Source: Dehalococcoidia bacterium
Lineage (GTDB): Bacteria; Chloroflexota; Dehalococcoidia; E44-bin15
NCBI GenBank assembly: GCA_030667555.1
Contig: DAOUVR010000032.1
Location: 1-9,423 of the forward strand
Length of the DNA stretch: 9,423 nucleotides
Direction: 5' to 3'
Below are positions 1 through 5,604 of the stretch, piece after piece. Within the stretch, counting starts at the first letter, position 1; each line of letters begins with the position of its first letter. The notes beneath the pieces are model-generated. The model was not told where the DNA came from. It did no database searches and saw nothing but the letters and a program-made list of their open reading frames with translations. The position numbers were made by a program, and so were the translations under genes.

Positions 1-163
1 AGCCCACTTTCTGCAGGGATCGGAGGCCTTTTAAACTCTCTGATGGTACCTTGAGCGTGCTGACCAAATACCAATGAGCCGACCAGGGTACATCTTTGGG
101 TCCCTCTCCACTAAGCCATAACCAGTTCATGCCTTCTCCACCGGGCGCTAAGCCTGTATTCAT
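1..163 (-). CDS. Possible partial CDS, unrecognised, running off the left edge
   Basis: On the - strand an open frame begins at ATG 163-161 and stays open for 54 codons to the window edge. It starts MNTGLAPGGEGMNWLWLSGE, is rich in Trp and Gly, and contains a GEG-x-NWLWLSGEG near-repeat. I do not recognise a family. There is no Shine-Dalgarno sequence before the ATG, only AT-rich DNA with TATAAT elements. A 54-codon open frame in DNA of this composition can occur by chance, so this may be non-coding. If real, it would be divergent from the moxR operon and share its intergenic region. Confidence 0.25.
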   Translation of the reverse strand, partial: MNTGLAPGGEGMNWLWLSGEGPKDVPWSAHWYLVSTLKVPSESLKGLRSLQKVG

Positions 164-282
164 TATTATAATGAAATCATTTATATTATAATAGGTTTGG
201 GACTGGCTGTGAAAGTATCCTTATCTTTACTTACAAAGTCTGACAATTAAGGAGCTCCAGCCGTCTGAGATAGGAGGTTTCG
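164..282. promoter_or_regulatory. AT-rich intergenic region with two palindromic TATAAT octamers upstream of the moxR operon
   Basis: The self-complementary octamer ATTATAAT occurs twice, at 165-172 and 185-192, with starts 20 bp apart (about two helical turns). Each copy contains TATAAT on both strands, so either could serve as a -10 box for the rightward operon or for a leftward transcript. Between them is AATGA-AA-TCATT, another dyad. I see no good -35 hexamer at the proper distance on the + strand. A transcript starting just after 192 would have a leader of roughly 85 nt before moxR. Promoter assignment is inference. Confidence 0.35.
272..277 (+). promoter_or_regulatory. Ribosome binding site of the MoxR gene
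   Basis: A perfect AGGAGG lies five bases before the ATG at 283 and fixes that start. Confidence 0.85.
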
Positions 283-1218
283 ATGGTCCCTGAATTTGTT
301 AACCGTTTAATTGAAAACATGAAGAGCGTCATAGTGGCTAAGCCAGAGGTACTTGAGTTAGCCCTGGTGGCTGTGCTTTGCGAGGGACATATCCTGATTG
401 AGGATGTGCCTGGCATTGGTAAGACTACCCTGGCTAAGACCCTGGCTCGCTCTCTCGGGTGCAGTTTCCACCGTATTCAGTGTACCCCTGACCTTCTACC
501 TTCAGATATTACGGGTATACATTTCTTTAACCAGAAGACCTTCGAGTTTGAGTTCCGCCCCGGTCCGGTGATAGCCAATATTGTCCTCGTGGATGAAATA
601 AACCGAGCCACACCCCGTACCCAGTCCAGCCTACTGGAGGCTATGCAAGAGAAGCAGGTAACAGTGGATGGGGTTACTATGCCCCTCCCCTCACCATTTA
701 TGGTCATCGCCACTCAGAACCCGGTAGAACTACAGGGCACCTTTCCTCTGCCAGAAGCCCAGCTAGACCGCTTCTTGCTGAAACTGGCGCTGGGCTATCC
801 CAATCCGGGGGATGAAGATCTTATGCTCCTCCGCTTTGAGCGGTCTAACCCTCTGGAGGTACTTTCCGCTGTGACGTCGGCGTCCGAAATAATGGACATC
901 AAGCGGCAGGTTCAGGAGATATACGTGGAGCCTTCAGTACGGCACTACATCCTGGAGGTTATCGGGAAGACCCGCGCTAACCCATCCATCGCACTCGGCG
1001 GTAGCCCCCGAGCCAGCCTGGCCCTCTACTGGTCCTGCCAAGCCCTGGCTTTTATTCAGGGACGAGATTTCGTGCTTCCCGATGATGTTAAGCAACTAGC
1101 CATACCGGTACTGGGGCACCGTCTTATCCTAAGCACGGAAGCTTATCTCCATGATACCAGCAAGGAGAAACTAATTGAAGATATCCTTTCTTCCCTCCCT
1201 GTCCCGGTGGAAGAGTAG
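283..1218 (+). CDS. MoxR-family AAA+ ATPase
   Basis: A 311-residue cytoplasmic AAA+ ATPase of the MoxR type, a family thought to act as chaperones that help mature or activate partner protein complexes, often VWA-domain or membrane proteins encoded next to them. Visible motifs in order: Walker A PGIGKTT (residues 43-49), Walker B VLVDEINRA (101-109, acidic pair D104/E105), sensor 1 ATQNP (143-147), an LDRF arginine-finger region (R163), and a sensor 2 GGSPRA motif (R243). The length matches the family. The ATG at 283 has an excellent Shine-Dalgarno. It is the first gene of an operon with a DUF58 gene, which it overlaps, and a DUF4129 gene; this MoxR-DUF58 pairing is classic. The particular substrate cannot be read from the sequence. 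Confidence 0.95.
   Translation: MVPEFVNRLIENMKSVIVAKPEVLELALVAVLCEGHILIEDVPGIGKTTLAKTLARSLGCSFHRIQCTPDLLPSDITGIHFFNQKTFEFEFRPGPVIANIVLVDEINRATPRTQSSLLEAMQEKQVTVDGVTMPLPSPFMVIATQNPVELQGTFPLPEAQLDRFLLKLALGYPNPGDEDLMLLRFERSNPLEVLSAVTSASEIMDIKRQVQEIYVEPSVRHYILEVIGKTRANPSIALGGSPRASLALYWSCQALAFIQGRDFVLPDDVKQLAIPVLGHRLILSTEAYLHDTSKEKLIEDILSSLPVPVEE
1162..1167 (+). promoter_or_regulatory. Ribosome binding site deciding the DUF58 start
   Basis: AAGGAG lies inside the end of the MoxR coding region, seven bases before the TTG at 1175. No ATG or GTG in the same frame is nearby, so this site is the main argument for the TTG start. Confidence 0.7.
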
Positions 1219-2401
1219 AGCGCCGAACAAAGTTATCGTCAGCTTGGGTTACCCAGCTATCTTCCACTGGACAATCCTGGCAGTTCTGCTGGGAGTGCTC
1301 ATCTTTTCGGCTTTTAAGCAAATGGTTCCTCTACTGGCTGCAACGTCGTTCCTGCTGATACTGCCTTTCCTGTCCCGGTTTTGGAGCCGGTATGCCCTGC
1401 GGAGCCTATCGGTCGCGGTAAGCACCAGCCATGGCCGTGCTTTTCCAGGAGAGAAAGTAGAGCTTACCTTTGAATTGATCAACAAGTGGTTACCCCTTCC
1501 GTGGTTGGAAGTAGAGATGGAGCTGCCATATCGCCTAGTCACAGGGAAAAGGTCTCTTAGCCCCTACACCCGGACACGGCTGCGCTGGGTTACTGCCCTC
1601 TTGCCCGGGCAAGTTATCACCTGGAAGCACACTCTGGAAGCCAAAACCAGAGGGGACTACCGGTTGGGGCTGCCCCGACTGCGCTCAGGAGACATGTTCG
1701 GGCTTTTCCCTAAGGAGCTGGTCCTGACTCACTTCGAGAGCTTGCTTGTTTACCCCCAGATATTTCCCCTGAGTAAGCTGAATCTGCCATTAAGAGCTCT
1801 CTTCGGGGAAAAGGCAGGCCCTAGGAGCATCTACGAGGATGTCAGTCGGGTGGCGGGATCCCGCGACTACCGTTATGATGACTCCTTCAAACACATTCAC
1901 TGGAAAGCCAGTGCTGCTCACAGTAAGCTACAAACCCGGCAGTACGAGTCCAGCACTAGCCTCAGCCTGCTCCTCATTCTGGATGTGCATAGCTTCCCGG
2001 AAGAAGATGAAGAATTTGAGCGTGCTGTGAGCACGGTAGCCTCCCTGGCTTACGAAGCCCATCGGCGAGGGTTTGCGGTGGGACTGATAACTAACAGTGA
2101 GCCGCAGGTGCAGATTGCGATAGGAAGCGGGCAGAACCAGCTACTGCAAATACTGGAAGCCCTGGCGCGAATCACTGCTAAGTCACGGATACCTCTTTAC
2201 GAGCAGATGGGTGAATTCCGAACCATCTTGCCTATGGGAGCTACGTTGGTGGTGGTTACCCGCACCACAACGCCTACCCTCGCCAGCCTGGCTCGCCAAC
2301 TTGAGCAGGATGGCCATTCGCTTCTCTGGGTTAGTATAGAACAGACTACAGGTCAGGAGAGACCTGCTATTGTCTCGCTTAACGGAAGGGCTTACTCATG
2401 A
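1175..2401 (+). CDS. DUF58 domain membrane protein
   Basis: A 408-residue protein with two hydrophobic segments near the N-terminus (about residues 29-46 and 50-66), then a soluble region with a beta-rich portion (about 75-195) and the DUF58 signature at 227-258, with the core RDYRYDDSFKHIHWKASA (230-247). DUF58 proteins have a VWA-like part after this signature; here it begins around LLLILDVHSF (265-274). The family is associated with MoxR ATPases and is thought to be their partner; its biochemical role is not established. The start is TTG at 1175 with a good AAGGAG, which makes the gene overlap the MoxR gene by 44 nt and implies translational coupling. The stop overlaps the next gene by four bases (ATGA). 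Family call is firm; the exact start slightly less so. Confidence 0.92.
   Translation: MKISFLPSLSRWKSRAPNKVIVSLGYPAIFHWTILAVLLGVLIFSAFKQMVPLLAATSFLLILPFLSRFWSRYALRSLSVAVSTSHGRAFPGEKVELTFELINKWLPLPWLEVEMELPYRLVTGKRSLSPYTRTRLRWVTALLPGQVITWKHTLEAKTRGDYRLGLPRLRSGDMFGLFPKELVLTHFESLLVYPQIFPLSKLNLPLRALFGEKAGPRSIYEDVSRVAGSRDYRYDDSFKHIHWKASAAHSKLQTRQYESSTSLSLLLILDVHSFPEEDEEFERAVSTVASLAYEAHRRGFAVGLITNSEPQVQIAIGSGQNQLLQILEALARITAKSRIPLYEQMGEFRTILPMGATLVVVTRTTTPTLASLARQLEQDGHSLLWVSIEQTTGQERPAIVSLNGRAYS
2384..2389 (+). promoter_or_regulatory. Ribosome binding site of the DUF4129 gene
   Basis: GGAAGG inside the end of the DUF58 gene, eight bases before the ATG at 2398. It supports this start and the ATGA overlap. 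Confidence 0.65.
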
Positions 2402-3753
2402 GACTCACTCGACTATCCATGCTGTTCTATCTTACCTTTCTGGGAATGGAGCTGAGCTATCTATATCTCCTGGCATCGCTACTAAGCGGACCTATCTATA
2501 CTATTGTCCTCATGTTGCTCCTCTATCCCCTTGCCCTCCTCCTTAAGCTTGCTATGCCCCGGTCAGCCTTTCCGCATCGAATGAGGGTTACCCTGGAAGT
2601 AGTTCTGGTCACCTTAGTGATACTGCTTGTCGTGGGAGAGCGATTGGCTACTAGCCTGGCGGCCGGGCAAGCAGATGCCCTCGGCATTATTCTGCGTATG
2701 GGCTTCTGTGGACTTACCTGGGGTCTGGGACATACCGTGCCTCACGAAGAGGTGAAGTATTCTAGCATCGCCTTCCGTCTCCAGATAGGCGTTCTAGCTG
2801 TGCTGGTGTTCTCGCAGCTCACGGGAAGTGTACCGCTCGTGTTCCTCTTCTTTCTGCTGGCTCCGCTGGCTTTATTCCTTGCACGCTGGACAAGCTCATT
2901 CTCCCGCGGAGCAACCGCACTACGCGCTCCTAACCTGAGCCACTTGCTCCTCGCCGGAGCGAGCGTAATGGTGCCAAGCACGGCGCTAATTCTAGTCCTC
3001 TCCCCAGGTGTGGCTCGTTCCATCGTAGACTGGCTGGGGAATATCTCCACGAAATTACAGGACTGGGTGGATTCCCAGCAAAAAGCAGCGGCCAACATGA
3101 CCAGCGACTTCACATTCGACTTTGGCTGCTGTATGCCCCCGACGGGCGAGTTAATGCCCCCGGAAGGCGATTTAATGCCCCCTATAACATCTATGCCTCC
3201 TCCATCCGAAGGGGGGGCCGGGATAAGCCCCGTGGTCATCTGGATTATCGCCTTTGTCATCTTTGTGGCGATAGTAGCACTTATCGTCTTTGCGTTGAGA
3301 AGACAGAGATCCGGGCGTAAGGCTCGTCCCGTAGAGCCAGTCCGGTTCCAGACTCGGATGGTCTCCTTGGATGTGCTCCGCAGTCTGATATCTCTCTTTC
3401 CCCAACTACTTAAGAAGCTATGGCTTTGGCTAACATCACTCTTCCGCAGATTGAAGAGGCACCCCAAACCGTCAGAAGAGACCTTAATATCTATTCGAGC
3501 CCTCTACCGTAATCTTTTGCGCTGGGCAGCCAGGCAGGGGGTAGCTCGCGCTCCCGCGCAAACCCCTCTGGAGCACCTGAAGCTGCTAGAACAGAGGTTT
3601 CCCCAGCACCAATACGTTTTGAAACAGATTACTGAGGCGTACCTGCTGGCTCGCTACAGCCAGAAGCCCGTTTCTCGTGAGGAATTTAATAGCGCAAAAG
3701 AAGCCTGGCAGAGGGCGGCGGCTTATCATACCCGCTTGCGGTTCAGGAACTGA
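2398..3753 (+). CDS. Multi-pass membrane protein with C-terminal DUF4129-like domain, no transglutaminase domain
   Basis: A 451-residue protein. Hydrophobic segments are visible at about residues 7-27, 31-51, 64-82, 127-143, 146-163, 182-201 and 279-300, with a weaker one near 92-110. Between the last two strong segments is a hydrophilic stretch (about 210-275) containing four MPP units starting at M246, M253, M260 and M266. After the last segment comes a basic linker, then a helical C-terminal domain (about 360-440) resembling the DUF4129 domain found at the end of TgpA-like transglutaminases, with the recognisable start ISIRALYRNLLRWAARQGV. In related operons the third gene usually carries a transglutaminase core with Cys-His-Asp; I see none here. 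It likely works in the membrane with the MoxR and DUF58 proteins encoded just upstream. That it belongs to this cluster is firm; its function is unknown. Confidence 0.8.
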   Translation: MRLTRLSMLFYLTFLGMELSYLYLLASLLSGPIYTIVLMLLLYPLALLLKLAMPRSAFPHRMRVTLEVVLVTLVILLVVGERLATSLAAGQADALGIILRMGFCGLTWGLGHTVPHEEVKYSSIAFRLQIGVLAVLVFSQLTGSVPLVFLFFLLAPLALFLARWTSSFSRGATALRAPNLSHLLLAGASVMVPSTALILVLSPGVARSIVDWLGNISTKLQDWVDSQQKAAANMTSDFTFDFGCCMPPTGELMPPEGDLMPPITSMPPPSEGGAGISPVVIWIIAFVIFVAIVALIVFALRRQRSGRKARPVEPVRFQTRMVSLDVLRSLISLFPQLLKKLWLWLTSLFRRLKRHPKPSEETLISIRALYRNLLRWAARQGVARAPAQTPLEHLKLLEQRFPQHQYVLKQITEAYLLARYSQKPVSREEFNSAKEAWQRAAAYHTRLRFRN

Positions 3754-3771
3754 TTACCCAGCATTACCCAG
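3753..3771. repeat. Tandem ATTACCCAG pair
   Basis: Two exact 9-bp copies of ATTACCCAG (3753-3761 and 3763-3771), 10 bp apart, start at the last base of the DUF4129 stop codon. No function can be assigned. Confidence 0.6.
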
Positions 3772-3776
3772 TCCTA

Positions 3777-3895
3777 TTTGTCTCATTAGCGTAAGAATCT
3801 TATGAAGTTCAACCAAATGGACGGGGAGGCTGTGAGATCATCACTATTGAAGCGTCATCCAAATAGAAAAACGCTAGCGGTAAAAGGCTAGCGTT
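3777..3895. repeat. Direct repeat, copy A (about 119 bp)
   Basis: Aligned by eye with 4564-4681, this stretch matches in about 97 of 119 columns with a single one-base gap. The best preserved blocks are TTTGTCTCAT at the left end, CAAATGGACGGGGAG (3814-3828), AAGCGTCATCCAAATA (3850-3865) and the CGCTAGC hairpin at the right end. The two copies have the same orientation and flank the DUF3795 gene. Neither copy carries a convincing open frame. Confidence 0.85.
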
Positions 3896-3896
3896 T
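3869..3896 (-). terminator. Hairpin terminator, probably serving both convergent genes
   Basis: A perfect 10-bp stem, AAACGCTAGC with GCTAGCGTTT, encloses an 8-nt loop. Read on the - strand it is followed by a run of five T, so it fits a rho-independent terminator for the DUF3795 gene, whose stop is about 70 bases away. Read on the + strand the T run is short (GTTTCC then an AT-rich stretch), so it may also end the moxR operon, less efficiently. Confidence 0.75.
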
Positions 3897-3963
3897 CCAT
3901 TTATTGTCATTGGTGTCGATGAGCTCTAGTTCATTCATACTTTTCACCTCTCGACAATGAAGA

Positions 3964-4410
3964 TTAATCGTCCCATCTATAAAGCTTCTTCTTATTTTTC
4001 AATTTACTTAAACCACAGTCAAAGCAAATGTCATTGTGGCAGCATATGACTGCTCCACACTCGAGGCATTTCCACCCCTCCTCTTCCTTTTCAAGGAATT
4101 GATTGATGCCATTCTTCTTGATGTATTCGAGGTTCTCAATCATACTCATCTTGAAATGTGTTCTGTATCGCTTGTCGAGATGCTCAAGCCTCTCGCAGGG
4201 GAAATCATTACATTCGTAACAATATTTCACCTTACCAGCCAGCAGCAGTTCGCATCTCTTCTTTAGGAAGGCACACTTTTTATTTCGAGGCCTACAGCCG
4301 GTGCAATAAGGCATTCTGATTCCCCTGCTCTTTACATCATGTTGATAAGCAAGGTATCCACTGCATATTGCACAGTTCATCCCGCAAGGAGCGATTAATC
4401 CTTCATTCAT
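3964..4410 (-). CDS. DUF3795 domain, cysteine-rich small protein
   Basis: A 148-residue soluble protein with 16 cysteines. The N-terminal part, CGMNCAICSGYLA at residues 9-21, followed by YCTGC (35-39), C46, C53, YCYEC (63-67) and FPCERLEHLDKRY (70-82), matches the DUF3795 pattern. The C-terminal part adds a zinc-ribbon-like arrangement, CLEC at 115-118 and CFDC at 129-132, with C123 and C124 between. Metal binding is therefore likely but not shown, and no reaction can be named. The ATG at 4410 has no strong Shine-Dalgarno. The gene is clearly richer in A/T and lysine codons than its neighbours, is transcribed towards the moxR operon, and sits between two direct repeats beside ssrA. These points suggest late acquisition. 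Confidence 0.85.
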   Translation of the reverse strand: MNEGLIAPCGMNCAICSGYLAYQHDVKSRGIRMPYCTGCRPRNKKCAFLKKRCELLLAGKVKYCYECNDFPCERLEHLDKRYRTHFKMSMIENLEYIKKNGINQFLEKEEEGWKCLECGAVICCHNDICFDCGLSKLKNKKKLYRWDD

Positions 4411-4497
4411 TGCGTCACTTTAAATATACATGATTCAAGAGCCATAGTCACGAGTTCAATAAGGTGTCGGTGTGACTACACGAATGACAAAGACAGT

Positions 4498-4520
4498 AGG
4501 ACAGCCACTAGGGCTGTCCT
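4498..4520. other. Perfect 9-bp hairpin
   Basis: AGGACAGCC and GGCTGTCCT enclose a 5-nt loop. On the + strand it is followed by GAATTTTCTG, too poor in T for a strong rho-independent terminator, and on the - strand there is no T run. It may be a weak terminator, an RNA structure or a protein site. Confidence 0.55.
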
Positions 4521-4546
4521 GAATTTTCTGTGATGACTGCGCTTGT

Positions 4547-4573
4547 ATGAGACAGAATTGCATTTTGTCTCAT
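4547..4573. other. Inverted repeat at the left end of repeat copy B
   Basis: ATGAGACA (4547-4554) is complementary to TGTCTCAT (4566-4573) across an 11-base interval. The right arm is the first part of repeat B and is also present in repeat A, but the left arm has no counterpart before copy A. No T run follows. Confidence 0.5.
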
Positions 4574-4681
4574 GAGCGCAAAGGTCTTATAAAATTCCCT
4601 CAAATGGACGGGGAGATCGTGGCATCATCATTATTAAAGCGTCATCCAAATAAAAAGCGCTAGCCGCATAAGGCTAGCGTT
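4564..4681. repeat. Direct repeat, copy B (about 118 bp)
   Basis: Partner of 3777-3895, at about 81 % identity by hand alignment. Its right end is the ssrA terminator, 12 bases from the CCA end of the tmRNA. The starts of the two copies are 787 bp apart, so the pair encloses only the DUF3795 gene and its flanks. Confidence 0.85.
4652..4681 (-). terminator. Rho-independent terminator of ssrA
   Basis: On the - strand CGCTAGCC and GGCTAGCG form an 8-bp stem with a 6-nt loop, followed within two bases by five T. It starts 12 bases after the encoded CCA end of the tmRNA. Confidence 0.85.
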
Positions 4682-4693
4682 GTTAATACTAAA

Positions 4694-5036
4694 TGGTGGA
4701 GACGGGGGAGAGTCGAACTCCCCGTCCAGAAGAGGGCCACTCGGAATGTACTACAGGCTTAGCCGGCTCTTTGTTCTTGCCTAACCGTCCTCTGCCGACC
4801 GAGTTCGGCTGGGCCAGTCGATTCTATCTTAGGCAACCCTTATCGACGTCTGAGTTGCCGCACCTCGACTTCTCGTCGCCCATCCCCGTTCATCGAGGGA
4901 AACGGGGCGGACGTGTCAGCGCTTAGCTAGCGTAGACGTATTCGTCAGTTACTTTTTTGCCACCTGTTTTGCGAGGCGATGGCACCTCGGCCTGCAATCC
5001 TGAGCCTCTCCTCTCCTGTCGAAACCACTCGTCCCC
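4694..5036 (-). ncRNA. ssrA: Transfer-messenger RNA (tmRNA, SsrA)
   Basis: About 343 nt. Together with SmpB it rescues ribosomes stalled on broken messages, acting first like alanyl-tRNA and then as a template for a degradation tag. The 5' end GGGGAC (5036-5031) pairs with GTCTCC just before the encoded CCA (4694-4696 on this strand), forming the acceptor stem. The conserved GTTTCGACAGG follows the 5' end, and the 3' part has a T-arm with TTCGA (GGGGAG-TTCGA-CTCTCCCC). Before the tag, CTCGCAAAA and then GCAAAAAAGTAACT resemble the sequence preceding the resume codon in known tmRNAs. The smpB gene lies directly upstream on the same strand, and a terminator follows. It is a one-piece tmRNA with an encoded CCA. 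The ends are placed by pairing, so a base or two may shift. Confidence 0.95.
4923..4946 (-). other. tmRNA tag reading frame, predicted tag DEYVYAS
   Basis: Aligning to the E. coli and Thermus tmRNA pattern, in which the resume codon follows TAGTC or TAACT, puts the resume codon at GAC, about nt 91 of the RNA (E. coli about 90). The frame reads Asp-Glu-Tyr-Val-Tyr-Ala-Ser then TAA. The frame is open further upstream (GGKKVT before it), so a longer tag with a Gly resume codon is possible. The other two frames stop within a few codons. Confidence 0.65.
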
Positions 5037-5070
5037 ATATCAGTTACTTGACATAACCTGCGAAGCGGAA

Positions 5071-5076
5071 ATTATA
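5071..5076 (-). promoter_or_regulatory. Likely -10 box of ssrA
   Basis: A perfect TATAAT on the - strand lies in the gap between the smpB stop and ssrA. A start about 7 bases downstream gives a precursor with roughly 28 extra bases at the 5' end, as expected for RNase P trimming. The -35 region is poor, so ssrA may also be read from smpB transcripts. Confidence 0.5.
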
Positions 5077-5101
5077 AAGGGAACGCCAGATCTCAAATTA
5101 A

Positions 5102-5569
5102 CTACCTGTACATCAGCCCCTTGGCGAGCTTCATGGTGCGCTCCATCTCTCGCTCCGACTCGCGGCGTGCCATGGACTGGCGCTTATCATAAAGCTTTTT
5201 CCCCCTGGCCAGGCCCAGTTCCACCTTGGCATTTCCGTTTTTAAAGTACAGCTTTAAGGGCACAATGGTGAAGCCCTTTTGCATTACTTTAGCCGAGATG
5301 TCATTGATCTGGCGGCGATGAAGTAGTAGCTTCCTTGGCCGCGTTGGTTCGTGGTTATATCGATTGCCCTCTTCATACCGGGCAATGTGCGTATTGTATA
5401 GCCACAACTCTCTCTGTTCGGGGCGGGCGTAACCATCACGAATGTTTACCCGCCCGGCACGAATCGACTTGACCTCGGTGCCGGTGAGGGCGATCCCTGC
5501 CTCAATGCTTTCCAGGATGAGGTAGTCGTGGTATGCTTTTCGGTTGAGGCTTACCGTCTTTACCTTCAT
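5102..5569 (-). CDS. smpB: SsrA-binding protein SmpB
   Basis: A 155-residue RNA-binding protein that delivers tmRNA to stalled ribosomes and takes part in trans-translation. Family blocks are all visible: LNRKAYHDY (8-16), EAGIALTGTEVKSIRAG (23-39), LYNTHIARYEEGNRYNH (57-73), RKLLLHRRQI (79-88), VPLKLYFKNG (103-112) and the GKKLYDKR block (123-130) followed by a basic helical C-terminal tail that enters the mRNA channel. The length is normal. The ATG at 5569 gives the standard N-terminus, although its Shine-Dalgarno is weak. It starts 35 bases after the stop of the protease gene and is followed 65 bases later by ssrA on the same strand, so its RNA partner is encoded next door. Confidence 0.97.
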   Translation of the reverse strand: MKVKTVSLNRKAYHDYLILESIEAGIALTGTEVKSIRAGRVNIRDGYARPEQRELWLYNTHIARYEEGNRYNHEPTRPRKLLLHRRQINDISAKVMQKGFTIVPLKLYFKNGNAKVELGLARGKKLYDKRQSMARRESEREMERTMKLAKGLMYR

Positions 5570-5604
5570 AACTCATTTTATCATAGCCGTTTGCGAACTT
5601 CAAT

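Larger units (their letters stand above)
4411..4693. other. Intergenic stretch between the DUF3795 gene and ssrA
   Basis: No gene is supported here on either strand. It holds the AT-rich start region of the DUF3795 gene (TATATTTAAA on the - strand about 15 bases before its ATG), two separate hairpins (4498-4520 and 4547-4573), repeat copy B and the ssrA terminator. Confidence 0.6.

Noticed and set aside
1..77. 3' ends of + strand frames at the left edge
   Set aside because: The three + frames stop at 54, 34 and 77. All are too short and too plain to call a gene end.
2742..3467. Long open frame (241 codons) on the - strand inside the DUF4129 gene
   Set aside because: It lies wholly within a gene whose + strand product has membrane segments, an ATGA junction and a Shine-Dalgarno; the - strand product is arginine/serine-rich and has no recognisable motif.
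3897..3963. Remnant of the ssrA 3' end after repeat copy A
   Set aside because: I looked for a degraded T-arm and CCA end matching 4694-4730. Only scattered short matches (such as TTGGTG) were found, not enough to claim a duplicated tmRNA end.
4693..4926. Open frame on the + strand (77 codons)
   Set aside because: It is the complement of ssrA, whose RNA features are unmistakable.
4957..5244. Open frame on the + strand (95 codons)
   Set aside because: It overlaps the 5' part of ssrA and the end of smpB in antisense and shows no protein-like motif.
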